Source: JADGRB01 sp963835825
Lineage (GTDB): Bacteria; Myxococcota_A; Polyangia; Fen-1088
Length of the DNA: 64,000 bases
Direction: 5' to 3'
NCBI GenBank assembly: GCA_963835825.1
Contig: CAWIGZ010000001.1
Location: 1,116,001 to 1,180,000 of the forward strand
This document shows, in pieces, positions 1 through 14,232 of the stretch (position 1 is its first letter; every line of letters starts with the position of its first letter). A program made the translations under genes and the position numbers. Below the pieces are notes generated by a model. That model did no database searches and was not told the origin of the DNA. It saw nothing but the letters and a program-made list of their open reading frames with translations.

Positions 1-1
1 G

Positions 2-628
2 CAGCTCCAGCCGTTGCAGTCGGCGGTGAGCCTCAACGTCGCCGCCACCAACAGCGGCAACTTCGTGGAGTCGCTGCAGCCGCCCGACGCCAGCCTGACC
101 GGCGCTCCGGTGGGGTCCGGGCGGCTCGGCTACGAGCTGAACACGCGGGGCATCCAGGCCAAGCTGGGCGTCTCCGGCATGATCGGCCCGCGCAACGATC
201 AGGCCTATCAGGCGGCGCACCAGAAGGCGTACGGCTTCGATGCCCGCGTCGCCTGGGCCGGCGTCTACCTCAACGCCGAGTACGTCCACGTCGACGAAGG
301 GGAGGGGGGCCCGAAGACGACGTCGCTGGGCAACTTCCCGATCTCGTCGGCGTTCGGCATGCACGGCGGGTATGTGCAGCTCGCCTACGCGCTGCCGTTC
401 GCGCTGGGGGCCCTCCACAAGCTGACGGTCTACGGACGTTACGGTCGCCGGCACGCCTGGTTCGAGGGGTTCACCGCGATCACCGTCGACAGGTTCACCG
501 GTGGGGTGCGGGCCGATCTCTGGGAGGCGATCGTCCTCAAGGCCGAGTACCTCGACAACCGCGAGCTGGCCGGCGCGCCGACGGTCGCCAACAACGTCTT
601 CACCTCATCGCTGGTGTATAGCTGGTGA
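2..628 (+). CDS. Porin-like outer-membrane beta-barrel protein, C-terminal part
   Basis: The gene starts before the window; the frame is open from base 2 and stops at 626-628. About 208 residues are visible. They consist of alternating hydrophobic and aromatic short strands (for example GYVQLAYAL, LTVYGRYGRR and VLKAEYLDN) and end in SSLVYSW. A terminal aromatic residue after a beta strand is the usual assembly signal of Gram-negative outer-membrane barrels. It is therefore inferred to be a porin of the phosphate-selective type, but the substrate cannot be told. The TTG at 14 is only the first possible start inside the fragment. The next gene begins within a few bases, so the two are probably co-transcribed. 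Confidence 0.6.
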   Translation, partial: QLQPLQSAVSLNVAATNSGNFVESLQPPDASLTGAPVGSGRLGYELNTRGIQAKLGVSGMIGPRNDQAYQAAHQKAYGFDARVAWAGVYLNAEYVHVDEGEGGPKTTSLGNFPISSAFGMHGGYVQLAYALPFALGALHKLTVYGRYGRRHAWFEGFTAITVDRFTGGVRADLWEAIVLKAEYLDNRELAGAPTVANNVFTSSLVYSW

Positions 629-630
629 CG

Positions 631-1675
631 ATGCGGTCGGTGCACATCGCAGGCGCAGCGTTGCTGGCGGGGGCGCTGTTCGCGGTGCCGGCGGCCGCCG
701 CACCACCGTCCGCGGAGGCGCGGCGCTGGCTGGGCGAGGAGCTGCCGCTGCCGCTCGCGGTGCGCACGCCGCAGGACCTGGCGGTGAAGGCGGCGGCCGA
801 GAAGCAGTACCTGATCTTCAACCTGCTGGCCGGCGGCAAGCTCGCCTGGGACGGCGGCGATTTTGCGACCGCCGCGACGAAGTGGGAGGCGCTGTTGCGC
901 CTTCACCCGCTCGATCCCGAGCTGGAGAAGGCCATCAGGCCCCTGGCGGACGAGGCCCGCAGCCGCGCCGCCGGTCGGCCCGCCGCCGAGGCGTCGCAGT
1001 CCGAGCCGTCATTGCCGGGGACGCCGCCTTCCCCGAACGTCGCCGCGTCCGCTCCCGCCGCGCCCGTCACCCCGACCGCCAGCGTGAGCGGAACGGTCTC
1101 CGGCGGCGGTCCCGCAGGGGCCGGGCGGCGCGGTCATCTGGCTGAAGAGGGCCAACGGCGAGACGCCGCGCCCCGCGCCGGCGCACGGCAAGGTGATCAG
1201 CCAGCGCGGCAAGATGTTCGTGCCGCACGTGCTGGTGGTCCCCGTCGGCACCAGGGTCGCCTTTCGCAACGACGATCCGATCTTCCACAACATCTTCTCG
1301 CTCACCAAACCGAACGAGTTCGACACCGGGCTCTACAAGCAGGGGGCGATCTACACCGAGACGTTCCGGCATCCGGGCGCCGTGCAGCTCCTGTGCAACA
1401 TCCACGCGTCGATGTTCGGATACGTCGTCGTCGTCGACACGCCTTACTACGCCGAGGCCGACGCCAGCGGCGCCTTCAACATCAAGGGCGTCCCGCCGGG
1501 CGAGTACGAGCTGCGGATCTGGCACGAGGCGGCGGCCAAGCCGACCGTCGAGCGCCTCACCGTCGGCGCGGGCGGCGTCCATGGCCTGGCGTTGCGGGTC
1601 GGCGGCGGCAAGCGCCCGCCCCAGTTCCTGCCCGACAAGTCGGGAAAGCCCCGCCAGACCCAGCTCGGCTATTAG
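631..1675 (+). CDS. Exported cupredoxin-domain protein (one +1 frame change)
   Basis: The ATG at 631 follows the porin stop; a GTG at 625 overlapping it is an alternative. A signal peptide (LLAGALFAVPAAAA) is followed by a Pro/Ala-rich segment to about residue 165. A blue-copper domain follows, with the likely ligands His in FHNIFS and the set Cys-His-Met in CNIHASM. After it comes a small carboxypeptidase-regulatory-like sandwich (GAFNIKGVPPGEYELRIWH). The two halves lie in different frames and join if one base is skipped at GGGC 1123-1126. It is probably a periplasmic electron carrier or copper protein made with the preceding porin. The cupredoxin call is firm; the role is inferred. Confidence 0.75.
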
Positions 1676-2334
1676 GGGCGCAGCACCTCAGAAGGCCCCT
1701 CGAGGTAGGCGACCGCCTGGCGGGCGGCGGCCTCGAACGGGTCGAGCCGGCCCGGAAAGAGGTGCGTCGCGCCGTCGACGATCCAGAGGCGCTTCGGCTC
1801 GGCCATCTTGCCGACGGCCTCTTCGATCGCCTCGCGCGCTCCGTACTCGTCCTCCGAGGCTTGGATGATCGCCTTGGGTTTGGTGGACGAGGCCAGGAAT
1901 CCGTAGTCGAACATCTTCAGCGCCAGCCCTACGCCGATGAGCTTTTCCACCCGCGTGTCGCGCGCGCCGACGGACAGGCCGACCCGCGCGCCGAACGAGA
2001 ATCCCGCCATCCAGAGCGGGAGCGTCGGATGGCGCGCCCGCAGGTAGTCGAGCGCGTCGCGAGCGTCGTCCTCTTCACCAGGCCCTCCGTCGTGCGTGCC
2101 GGTCGACGCGCCGACACCGCGGAAGTTGAACCGCAGCGTCGCCACGCCCCCGTCGACGAGCGCCTTGGCCAGCCGGTAGACGACGTTGTTGTTCATCGTC
2201 CCGCCGCCCCGCGGATGCGGGTGGCAGACCACAGCCGCGGCCACCGGCGCCGGCGGCTCGCGGACGATCGCTTCCAGCTGTCCGTGCCCGACCGGAATGA
2301 CGGCGCGACCCGACGGCGAAAGCGGCTCCGGCAT
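1672..2334 (-). CDS. Alpha/beta hydrolase (COG2945 / dienelactone-hydrolase type)
   Basis: A 220-residue alpha/beta hydrolase of the small cytoplasmic COG2945 type. Visible are the early HPHPRGGGTMNNNVV block (oxyanion region), the nucleophile elbow GFSFGARV with Ser as the likely nucleophile, DEYG as the acid region and the late GATHLF histidine. The length and order of motifs fit the family. The gene is intact and convergent with the cupredoxin gene, overlapping its stop by four bases. Substrate unknown. Confidence 0.8.
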   Translation of the reverse strand: MPEPLSPSGRAVIPVGHGQLEAIVREPPAPVAAAVVCHPHPRGGGTMNNNVVYRLAKALVDGGVATLRFNFRGVGASTGTHDGGPGEEDDARDALDYLRARHPTLPLWMAGFSFGARVGLSVGARDTRVEKLIGVGLALKMFDYGFLASSTKPKAIIQASEDEYGAREAIEEAVGKMAEPKRLWIVDGATHLFPGRLDPFEAAARQAVAYLEGPSEVLRP

Positions 2335-2521
2335 TTGCGGCCGAACTTAGCATCGCCGGCCATCTCCGTCGCACCCGGGTCCTTCCGCGTCGCCCGCGCG
2401 GACGGATGTGCCCCCGTGTCGAGCCGTAACCGCGTACGCGCCTGTGGTGATGGGCGGGCAAACCCGCAGCATTGACCAGGGTGGGGCGATGGTCAGGTTT
2501 CTAACCGGGGAGGGCCCACAT

Positions 2522-2755
2522 ATGAACGACGACCTCAAGCGTGAGATCAAGGGCAAGGTTGACAACATCAAGGGGCGGGTCAAGGAAGCGATCGGCTCGC
2601 TCAGCGGAAACAAGCGGACTCAGGCGGAGGGGACGGTGGAGCGGGCCGCTGGCGCGGCGAACGAAAAGGTGGGGGAGGCCGAGGGGAAGATCGACAGGGC
2701 CCTCGGCCACGAAAAAGAAAAGGGCGCCGGTCCGGAAGAAGCCGACGACGAGTGA
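2522..2755 (+). CDS. CsbD-family stress protein
   Basis: A 77-residue very charged protein starting MNDDLKREIKGKVDNIKGR, the typical CsbD pattern of repeated K/E-rich amphipathic helices with the signature IKGRVKEAIGSL. The start at 2522 is chosen because a GGAG ribosome site lies about ten bases upstream and the family begins here; an in-frame start at 2408 is not needed. CsbD proteins accumulate under general stress in many bacteria, and their molecular role is unknown. Intact. Confidence 0.88.
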   Translation: MNDDLKREIKGKVDNIKGRVKEAIGSLSGNKRTQAEGTVERAAGAANEKVGEAEGKIDRALGHEKEKGAGPEEADDE

Positions 2756-2760
2756 GCGCG

Positions 2761-2780
2761 GGCCGGCCAAGGCCGGTCCC
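2761..2780 (+). terminator. Possible hairpin between convergent genes
   Basis: GGCCGGCC and GGCCGGTCC arms with a two-base loop lie just after the csbD-like stop and before the end of the opposing lipoprotein gene. There is no T tract, so function as a terminator is only a guess. Confidence 0.3.
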
Positions 2781-2782
2781 CG

Positions 2783-3897
2783 TCATCTCGGCGCGCAGTA
2801 GGCGAGCCCCGGATCGCCCGCAGTGAGCGTCAGACCGCCGTCGACCCCGGCATCGGCATTCGTCGCCACGGTACAGCCGAGCGACGGATCGCCGGTGCAG
2901 GGGGTCGTCGCGGAGCAGGCGGGCAGACAGACCGCGGCCGCCGGGAGGCGAGCGCACGCCGCGCCGCTGGGGCAGGGGTGTCGGGCGTCGCAGGCGGCGG
3001 TGCAGAGCCCGAGCGCGCCGACGTCGGCGCAAAACCCGGTGGTACAGCCGTCGCCGGCGAGCGCGCCGTTCGCGTCGCGACAGGACGAGCCGAAATCGCT
3101 GGCCGCCCCCAGGGGGAGGCAGCCATGAATCCAGGGGCCGGCGCCGCCGCCCCCCGGGAATCTGCTGGCAGACGAACCCCGGCGGGCAGGCTGCGCCGCC
3201 CGAGCAGTCGGCGAGGCAGGTCGGGGCGGCCGCGCCTGCGTCGGAGGTGACGCCCCCGTCGCCTCCGCGTCGACGGACCCAAGGCGAAGGCGGCGCAGAC
3301 CGCGCCCGCGCCACAAAATCCGGTCGGACACGCGGTCGAGCAGATCCCGCGCGAGAACGCCGGGCCGCAGCCCGAGCCGGAATGGCAGAGACAGCGCAGT
3401 CCGCTTCCGCACTGGGCATCGACGTCGCATGCCGCTCCGGTGGTCAGGGGCTCGACGGAGATCAGCTGGTGGCGGACCTGGGACAGGCTTCCGACGGTGC
3501 TCCCCTGCCCGGTGACGCCGACGTCGTATTTTCCAGGGAGCGCATAGGTATGCGAGGGCGCGCGCTCGGACGAGGACGGGGTCCCGTCGCCGAACGTCCA
3601 CAGAAAGGTGGTCAACGCGGGCGAGCCGACCGGGGCGAACGAGACGGTCAGCGGCGCGGCTCCGCTGCAGACCACCTGCACGACGTCGAACGACGGGCAG
3701 CCGGTGACGGAGATGTCCAGCGTCAGCGGCGCGAAGAGATCGCCGGCGGCGTCGCTGATTCCGCCGTCACGGGGCGGGGCCCCACCGGCGGCCTGACGGC
3801 ACCCGAGCGAAAGGGCCAAGCAGAGAGGCAGCAGCCAGAACCCGCGCCAAGGCTCGACGCCGGCGGCGCTTGGTGACGGCTGGCGGCGACCAGGCAA
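2783..3897 (-). CDS. PKD-domain, cysteine-rich lipoprotein (two +1 frame changes)
   Basis: The start is a TTG at 3897, the only plausible start before the lipoprotein signal, which ends in LALSLGC (lipobox). Residues about 75-130 form a PKD domain (WTFGDGT, then HTYALPGKYDV). After it comes a chain of Cys-rich modules (CDVDAQCGSGLRC, CLADCSGGAACPPGFVC, CRDANGALAGDGC and similar), as seen in myxobacterial secreted proteins. The C-terminal modules are in two further frames, joined by skipping one base at ACGC 3270-3267 and GGGC 3152-3149 (minus strand). The mature protein ends GDPGLAYCAPR. Function unknown; the cell-surface location is well supported. Confidence 0.7.
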
Positions 3898-3931
3898 GGT
3901 CGGGTCAGCCTCCCGCGCTCCGCTGCGTCGG

Positions 3932-5183
3932 TCAAGGCGTGGCGAGCCGCGCGCGCGCGGCTGCCACGATCCGCGTCGTCGCGGCGCCAGGACGGACGAA
4001 GCCGAAGCCGACCCGGTTGAGAGAAGGGACGACGTTCTTCACGATCACCTCGACGGAGAGACGATCGTCGAGCTGATAGAAGTGGAGCGTCCCCACGTCG
4101 CCGGCCCGCAATGCCAGCGTCGATTCGACGGCGGCGCCGCTCTCGGACACGTCGCGCACGCGGACGGCGTTCGGCTCGCCGGCGATCTCGAAGGTCGCGG
4201 CCCAGTCGACCGGGAAGCGCGGGTTCTTCCGCTGGTAGCGGCCGAAGTCGGCGGGGAGGCGCGCCGGCGCCGCGATGGAAGGGGCATCGCCGTCGAGCGG
4301 GCAGTCCGCCGTCGGGTCCGTGCGGTCAGCGACGACCAGCTCGGCGATCTGATGAAACGCCCGCACCTCGTCGTCGATCCCCCGCCGGGCACACAGCGGC
4401 TTCTTCGCCGCGATCGATTGAACGATCCGCGCGCTCTCGCGCAGACATCCGAGCGGGGTGAGCGGGATTCCCAGCTCCCCGCGCACGAGGCGCGCGAAGG
4501 CGTGGAAGGACTCCGCCTCGACCGCGGCCGGGGCGACGTTTCCCACCAGGCCTCCCGCGAATCGCGCCAGCACCTCCCGCGCGCGGGTGCCGTGCCGCCG
4601 CTCGGCGCGGACGGCGGCTTCATGCAAGAAGGTGTAGGTCGCCTCCAGCGCCGGGCGATCGCCGGTCGAGACCAGCAGGCGCTCGGCTCCGGCGCCGAAG
4701 AAGTTCCACAGATCGTCGCGGTGTGCGTCGGCGAGGTCGACGATGACGACGTCGGCGTCCAGCTGGCCGAGCCCGTCGATGACGGCTCGCCGGGACTGGG
4801 CGTCGGTGGCGCTTTCGAGCGGCGCCGCCGCCGGCCAGAGGCGCACGTTGCGCACGCCGGTCTGGCCGCTCGACGCCCTTTGCCGCCTCGACCCCGAACA
4901 GAGCGTGCTGGCGGGGCGCGCCGAGATCCAGATCGACGATGACCACCTGCCGGCCGAGGCCCGCGATGGCGACGGCCAGGTTCGAGGCGATGACGCTCTT
5001 GCCGACGCCGGGGAGAGCGGCACCGACGGCGATCACCCGGGGCGCGCGGCGGCCGGTCAGGGGCGTCTGCCCGAGCGGCGGTCGCCATCGGCCCGTCGAC
5101 AGCATCCGTACGCGCTCCACCGGGCGCGGCGCCGTCGACGACAGGCGCGACGACCGCGCAAAGCGTGACTGTCGCTCGGACAT
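3932..5183 (-). CDS. ParA/MinD-like ATPase fused to a C-terminal PilZ domain (one +1 frame change)
   Basis: Starts MSERQSRF at 5183. Residues about 50-85 carry a deviant Walker A (LPGVGKS) and the following VVIVDLDLG strand of ParA/MinD/FlhG ATPases. The last 110 residues are a PilZ domain with the c-di-GMP binding motifs RYQRKNPR and DVSESG. The N-terminal part and the rest are in different frames; skipping one base at GTCG 4874-4871 (minus strand) joins VEAAKGV to SGQTGVRNV. The fusion suggests a positioning ATPase controlled by c-di-GMP, for example of flagella, pili or gliding machinery; this role is inferred. Divergent from the Fis-type gene. Confidence 0.75.
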
Positions 5184-5232
5184 CGGCGTTCCCCCTGCCT
5201 CTCTTCTCGACGGTTCGAAGCGGCAGCTAAAG

Positions 5233-5541
5233 ATGAAGCCACGACTGGTCGATGGTGGGCGCATGACCTCTCGTGACGGGGCAGGGAATGCAGCCTGGGC
5301 CCAGCTCCCAGTAGAATCGACGGATCTGGCAACAGAAGCGACGACGCCCGCGCCGGCCGTCACCCTGCCTGTCGACCTCCCGGTCCTGTTGCGCGCTCTC
5401 GAGGACGCCTACATCCAGGCGGCCCTCCAGCAGACGCACAGCAACAAGAAGGAGGCGGCCAAGCTGCTCGGCCTCGGCCGGACGACCCTGGTCGAAAAGC
5501 TCCGCCGGCGGAACCTGGCCGCCGTCCGCTCGTCCACCTGA
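5233..5541 (+). CDS. Fis-type helix-turn-helix protein without AAA domain
   Basis: 103 residues from ATG 5233 (ATG 5263 also possible). The C-terminal 45 residues are the HTH found at the end of NtrC-family activators: LLRALEDAYIQAALQQ, then KKEAAKLLGLGRTTLVEKL. No receiver or AAA+ domain precedes it, so it is a stand-alone Fis-like DNA-binding protein. It lies only 49 bases from the divergent ParA-PilZ gene and may regulate it. Intact. Confidence 0.75.
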   Translation: MKPRLVDGGRMTSRDGAGNAAWAQLPVESTDLATEATTPAPAVTLPVDLPVLLRALEDAYIQAALQQTHSNKKEAAKLLGLGRTTLVEKLRRRNLAAVRSST

Positions 5542-5649
5542 GCGCCGGCGCGCCCGACGTCATCGCGAGACGTCCGACGAGAGACGTCCGAGCGACGGCT
5601 GGATGATATAGATCCCCGGCGTGAATCCGATCGAGACCGCTGTGGCGCC

Positions 5650-6395
5650 ATGAAGAAGGTGGCGATCCTGGGCGCCACCAAGGGGATGGGGCGGTCGCTG
5701 GCCCGCCAGCTGGCCGGGCGGGGCGCCGAGCTGTTTCTGCTCGGTCGCGACGCCGACGAGCTCGCGCGGAGCGCCCGCGATCTGGAGGCGCGCGCCGGTC
5801 GCGCCGCGGGGACGATCGGGGTCGCGCCTTGCGACCTCGAACAGCCGGAGCAGTTCGCCGCCGCGCTCGACGCGGCCGAGGGGCGGCTGGGGGGCTCGAT
5901 GGCGTGGTGGTCACCGCGGGTCTGTTCGCCACCCAAGAGCAGCTGGAGGCGGATCCCGCGCTCACCCGCCGCCTGCTGACCGTCGACTTCGCCAACACGG
6001 TGGTCTTCTGTGAAGAGGCGCGCCGGCGACTGCTGGCGCGGGGCGGCGGGACGCTCTGCGTGTTCAGCTCCGTCGCGGGTGAGCGGGGGCGCAAACCGGT
6101 CGTCCTTTACGGCGCCGCCAAGGCGGGACTTTCGCGCTATCTCGAGGGACTCGATCACAAGTTCCGGGCCCAGGGTTTGCGCACCATTTGCGTAAAGCCC
6201 GGGTTCGTTCGCACCGGAATGACCGAGGGGCTGAAGGCGCCTCCGTTCGCGGGCGAGCCCGACGCGGTGGCCGCGCAGGTGCTCCATGCCATGGATAAGG
6301 GCCGGCCGATCGTCTACGCGCCGGGGATCTGGGCGCTCATCATGCTGGTGATCCGTTTATTACCCCGGTTCGTAATGCGCAAAATTGGTTTCTGA
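5650..6395 (+). CDS. Short-chain dehydrogenase/reductase (frame change in a G run)
   Basis: The Rossmann start KKVAILGATKGMGRSLARQ carries the glycine motif. The downstream part has VVVTAGL (NAG-like), a catalytic Ser in FSSVAG, and YGAAK (Tyr-x-x-x-Lys). The C-terminus is hydrophobic (IWALIMLVIRLLPRFVM), suggesting membrane association. The first 83 residues and the rest are in different frames. The break is in the six-G run at 5889-5894, and a net +2 or -1 restores EGRLG(G)LDGVVV. If read as +1 steps, the quadruplets are CTGG 5887-5890 and GGGG 5891-5894. Substrate unknown. Confidence 0.75.
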
Positions 6396-6524
6396 TCGAC
6401 GGAGATGCGCAAAGGTTGCGCGTGACCGTCGGGTCCAGCCTGCTATTCGGGACGCTCGTCTTTTTGGTCGAATACTTCTCTTGACGCGACCCCCAAGCTC
6501 GGCATAAATGCTCGCCGAACGAGG

Positions 6525-7175
6525 ATGGGTCCTCTCTTTAGACCGAAGCACAACACGCTCGCGCAGATCTCTCTGTTCGTGGTGGCGGCGGGGGCGGTGG
6601 GGGTACCGGGAGGCCTGATGCTGTACGCCCGCACGCCCTACGCGCGCGGGATGCAGGAGCCGATCGAGCAGCCGCTGCAGTTCGACCACCGACACCACAC
6701 GCGTGACGAGGGGATCGACTGCCGCTATTGCCACAACACGGTGGACAAGTCGCCGTCCGCCAGCATTCCGCCCACGCAGCTCTGTCTCAACTGCCACTCG
6801 CAGGTCTGGAACAAGAGCCCGCTCCTCGAGCCGGTGCGCCAGAGCTTCTTCCAGAACAAGCCGCTCGAATGGCGGCGGGTCTACAAGGTTCCCGAGTTCG
6901 TCTACTTCAACCACGCCATTCACGTGAACAAGGGCGTCGGCTGCGTCAGCTGCCACGGGCGCGTCGACAAGATGGCGGCGGTCGTCAAGGACACCACGCT
7001 GACCATGGGGTTCTGCCTCGCTTGCCACCGACACCCGGAGGCGAACCTCCGTCCGGTCTCCGAGGTCGCCAACATGGACTGGAAGCCCGAGGGGGATCCG
7101 GTCGAGTCCGGCAAGCTGCTGGCGGCGCAGAACGACGTCCACACGCGAACCAGCTGCACCACCTGTCACCGATGA
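6525..7175 (+). CDS. actA: Alternative complex III subunit A, pentaheme cytochrome c
   Basis: 216 residues with one N-terminal membrane helix (ISLFVVAAGAVGVPGGLML) and five CxxCH haem sites: CRYCH, CLNCH, CVSCH, CLACH and CTTCH. This is the usual build of ActA, the periplasmic multihaem subunit of alternative complex III, which takes electrons from menaquinol or ubiquinol oxidation. It is the first gene of a tightly packed operon; actB starts 13 bases later. Intact in one frame. Confidence 0.92.
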   Translation: MGPLFRPKHNTLAQISLFVVAAGAVGVPGGLMLYARTPYARGMQEPIEQPLQFDHRHHTRDEGIDCRYCHNTVDKSPSASIPPTQLCLNCHSQVWNKSPLLEPVRQSFFQNKPLEWRRVYKVPEFVYFNHAIHVNKGVGCVSCHGRVDKMAAVVKDTTLTMGFCLACHRHPEANLRPVSEVANMDWKPEGDPVESGKLLAAQNDVHTRTSCTTCHR

Positions 7176-7188
7176 GGGATTTCATCTC

Positions 7189-10291
<3,103 letters not shown>

Positions 10292-10294
10292 GCG

Positions 10295-11700
<1,406 letters not shown>

Positions 11701-11701
<1 letters not shown>

Positions 11702-12265
11702 TGTCAGCCGGTCACGAAGACTCCGGGTTCGTCGCGCGCCGGTTCGTGCTGGCCGAGTTCGCCACGCCCGAGGCGCTCCTGGTGGGGACGCGCAAGGTGC
11801 GCGAGGCGGGCTACAAGAACCTCGACACGCACACGCCGATGCCGGTCCACGGGCTCGAGGAGGCGCTGGGCCTCGGGCGCCCGAAGATCCCCTTCATCGT
11901 CCTGTGCGGGGCGATCGCCGGGGCGTGCATCGCGTACTCGATGATCTACTTCTGCAACGTGATCGACTTCCCGATCAACGTCGGCGGCCGCCCGCTGCAC
12001 GGCCCGCCCGCGAACATTCCGATCACCTTCGAGCTGGCCATCCTGCTGGCGGGCGGCTCGTCCTTCTTCGGGTTCTTCACGCTGGCGCAAGCTGCCGCAA
12101 CCCTATCACCCGGTGTTCGAGTCCGAGGACTTTGCCCGCGCCGCCGTCGATGCCTACTTCCTGTCGGTGGAGCTGCCGCCGGAGGGGGAAGCCGAGAAGG
12201 TCTTCGCCGAGGTGCAGACCGCGGGCGCCCTGTCGGCCGAGCTGGTGACGGAGTCCGAGCGATGA
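11701..12265 (+). CDS. actD: Alternative complex III subunit D (DUF3341; one +1 frame change)
   Basis: Starts with ATG 11701, overlapping the actC stop. An N-terminal cytoplasmic part (FVLAEFATPEALLVGTRKVREAG, a pattern typical of DUF3341) is followed by two membrane helices (FIVLCGAIAGACIAYSMIYF and FELAILLAGGSSFFGFFTLA). A tail (LPQPYHPVFESEDFARA) comes next. The tail is one frame ahead; GCGC at 12085-12088 is the join. Stop 12263-12265 overlaps the actE ATG in an ATGA. Confidence 0.85.
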
Positions 12266-12991
12266 ACGTTCGCACCCACAACTTCCTGGCCCTTCAGGCG
12301 CTCTCGCTCCTGGTTGGCTTCACCGCGATCGGCTCGCTCGGCTGCGACGAGAACATCCTCGACCCGATGGCCGACCGGCAGCAGAAGTCGATCCGCTACA
12401 AAGAGAGCCCGTTCTACGCGGACGGGCTGTCGATGCGCGCCGGCCCCCGAAGGGACGGTGCCTCGCGAGCGCATCACGCTGAACCCCCGTCTGACCACGG
12501 GGCGCGACCCGGACGGGCCGATGCAGTCCAACGCGGAGCCGCTGCCCAACTACGTGGCCACCGTGCCGCTCCCGATCTCGCGCAAGCTGCTCGAACTCGG
12601 TCGCAAGCGATTCGACATCACCTGCGCGACCTGTCACGGTCCGCTCGCCGACGGCAAGAGCATCGTGGCGACGCAGATGGCGCTGCGCCCGCCGCCGTCG
12701 CTCCAGGCGCCGAAGTACGTGGCCAAGCCGGCCGGCTACATCTATGAGGTCATCAGCAAGGGATTCGGCATGATGGCATCCTACGCCGCCGAGCTTTCGG
12801 TCGAAGAGCGCTGGGCGGTGGTCGCCTACCTGCGCGCCCTGCAGCTCAGCCAGAACACGCCGGTCGGCGCGCTGCCGCCAGAAATCCGGCAGCAGCTGGA
12901 GGCGTTGCCGGCGAACATGGATGCGCCTGCACCCGCAGCGCCGCCGACTCCGGCCCAAGGGCAAGAGCAAGGGCAAGAGGAGAAACGGTGA
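12262..12991 (+). CDS. actE: Alternative complex III subunit E, lipoprotein monohaem cytochrome c (one +1 frame change)
   Basis: The lipoprotein signal ends in GSLGC. The family motif MR..PEGTVPRE follows the frame change, placed at GCCG 12439-12442 (or CGCG 12436). The cytochrome domain has one haem site CATCH and the distal methionine region GFGMMASYA. The C-terminal tail is rich in Pro/Gln. Stop and the actF GTG overlap by four bases. It carries electrons from the complex towards the oxidase. Confidence 0.87.
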
Positions 12992-14232
12992 GCGCCGCAA
13001 CATCACAGGCCGAACACGGCCACGACGAGCCGGTCTCCGGTGGCAAGACGCTGGCCCTGGGCCCCTTTACGGGGGGCGGTCGCTGGATCTTCGCAGGCGG
13101 CGGGCTCGGTCTGCTGTTCCTGATCCTGACGTTCGTCGGGATGGCGATGAACCCGAAGGACGCCGGCTTCTCGTACCTGATGGCCTTCACCTACTGGGGC
13201 GGCATCTCGCTCTCGTCGGTCATCCTGTTGATGATCTTCCACGCCACCCACGCGCGCTGGGTGACGGTCCTGCGCCGGCCGATCGAGGCGATGTCGGCCT
13301 CGGTGCTGATCTTCCTGTTCCTGTTCGTCCCGCTCATCTTCGTGATGAAGTACGTCTACGTCTGGGTCGATCCGCCGGACAGCCTGGGACGCGAAGCGCT
13401 GAAGCTGATCGCCGGCAAGGCCGCCTACCTGAACGTCAAGGGATTCGTCGTCCGGACGGTGATCTACTTCATCCTGGCGATCTTCATCTCCCAGCGGCTC
13501 TACGGCTGGTCGCTCAAGCAGGACGCGACGGGCGACGTCATGCTGCTGCAGAAGCAGCGCAACCTCTCGGCGGGCGGGCTGCCGTTCATCGCTCTGGCGC
13601 TGACGTTCGCGGCGTTCGACTGGTTGATGAGCCTGAACCCGACCTGGTTCTCGACGGTGTTCGGCGTCTACTACTTCGGGGGAAGCTTCGTCTCGGCGCT
13701 CTCCCTGCTGGCGGTCGTCACCAATCGGGCGCGGGCGGCCAAGGTGTTCGGCGGGAACATGAACGACGAGCACACGCACAACATCGGAAAGCTGATGCTG
13801 GCGTTTACCTGCTTTTGGACCTACATCGCCTTCTCGCAGCTCTTGCTGATCTGGATCGCCGGCATCCCCGACGAGACGCCGTTCTACATCACCCGCTTCA
13901 GTCGTGGCTGGGCCGGGGTGGGCATCCTCCTCATCATCGGCCACTTCTTCATCCCGTTCGGCGCGCTCCTGTCGCGTTCACTCAAGCGCAGCCCGACCAA
14001 GCTGGCCTGGGTGGCCCGCTGGATCCTGTTCATTCACCTGGTCGACATCGTCTGGCTGGTGATGCCGAGCCGCGACCCCGAGGGGTTCGCGGTGCGCTGG
14101 ACCGACATCACCGCCTTCCTGGGCGTGGGTCTGGTCGGGATCGCCTACGGCGTCTGGCGCCTGCGCGGCAAGCTTCCGGTTCCGGTCAGGGATCCCTACA
14201 TCGCTGAATCCATTCGGTACAGGCAGCCATGA
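12988..14232 (+). CDS. actF: Alternative complex III subunit F, NrfD-like membrane protein
   Basis: 414 residues from GTG 12988, intact in one frame, with about ten hydrophobic helices. Segments such as SYLMAFTYWGGISLSSVILL, FAAFDWLMSLNPTWFSTVFG and ILLIIGHFFIPFGALLSR are typical of ActF, the second NrfD-like subunit. Overlaps actE upstream and the small membrane-protein gene downstream by four bases each, showing one transcript. The lack of any frame change here, between actE and the SCO gene that both have one, is notable. Confidence 0.9.
   Translation: MSAATSQAEHGHDEPVSGGKTLALGPFTGGGRWIFAGGGLGLLFLILTFVGMAMNPKDAGFSYLMAFTYWGGISLSSVILLMIFHATHARWVTVLRRPIEAMSASVLIFLFLFVPLIFVMKYVYVWVDPPDSLGREALKLIAGKAAYLNVKGFVVRTVIYFILAIFISQRLYGWSLKQDATGDVMLLQKQRNLSAGGLPFIALALTFAAFDWLMSLNPTWFSTVFGVYYFGGSFVSALSLLAVVTNRARAAKVFGGNMNDEHTHNIGKLMLAFTCFWTYIAFSQLLLIWIAGIPDETPFYITRFSRGWAGVGILLIIGHFFIPFGALLSRSLKRSPTKLAWVARWILFIHLVDIVWLVMPSRDPEGFAVRWTDITAFLGVGLVGIAYGVWRLRGKLPVPVRDPYIAESIRYRQP

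Noticed and set aside
625..2475. A 616-residue open frame covering the cupredoxin and the hydrolase region
   Set aside because: After base 1123 the frame is Arg/Gly-rich and antisense to the hydrolase; the cupredoxin domain lies in the next frame.
5889..5894. Phase-variable G run in the SDR gene
   Set aside because: The run is only six bases and a short-chain dehydrogenase is not a typical phase-variable protein; error or a double step is as likely.
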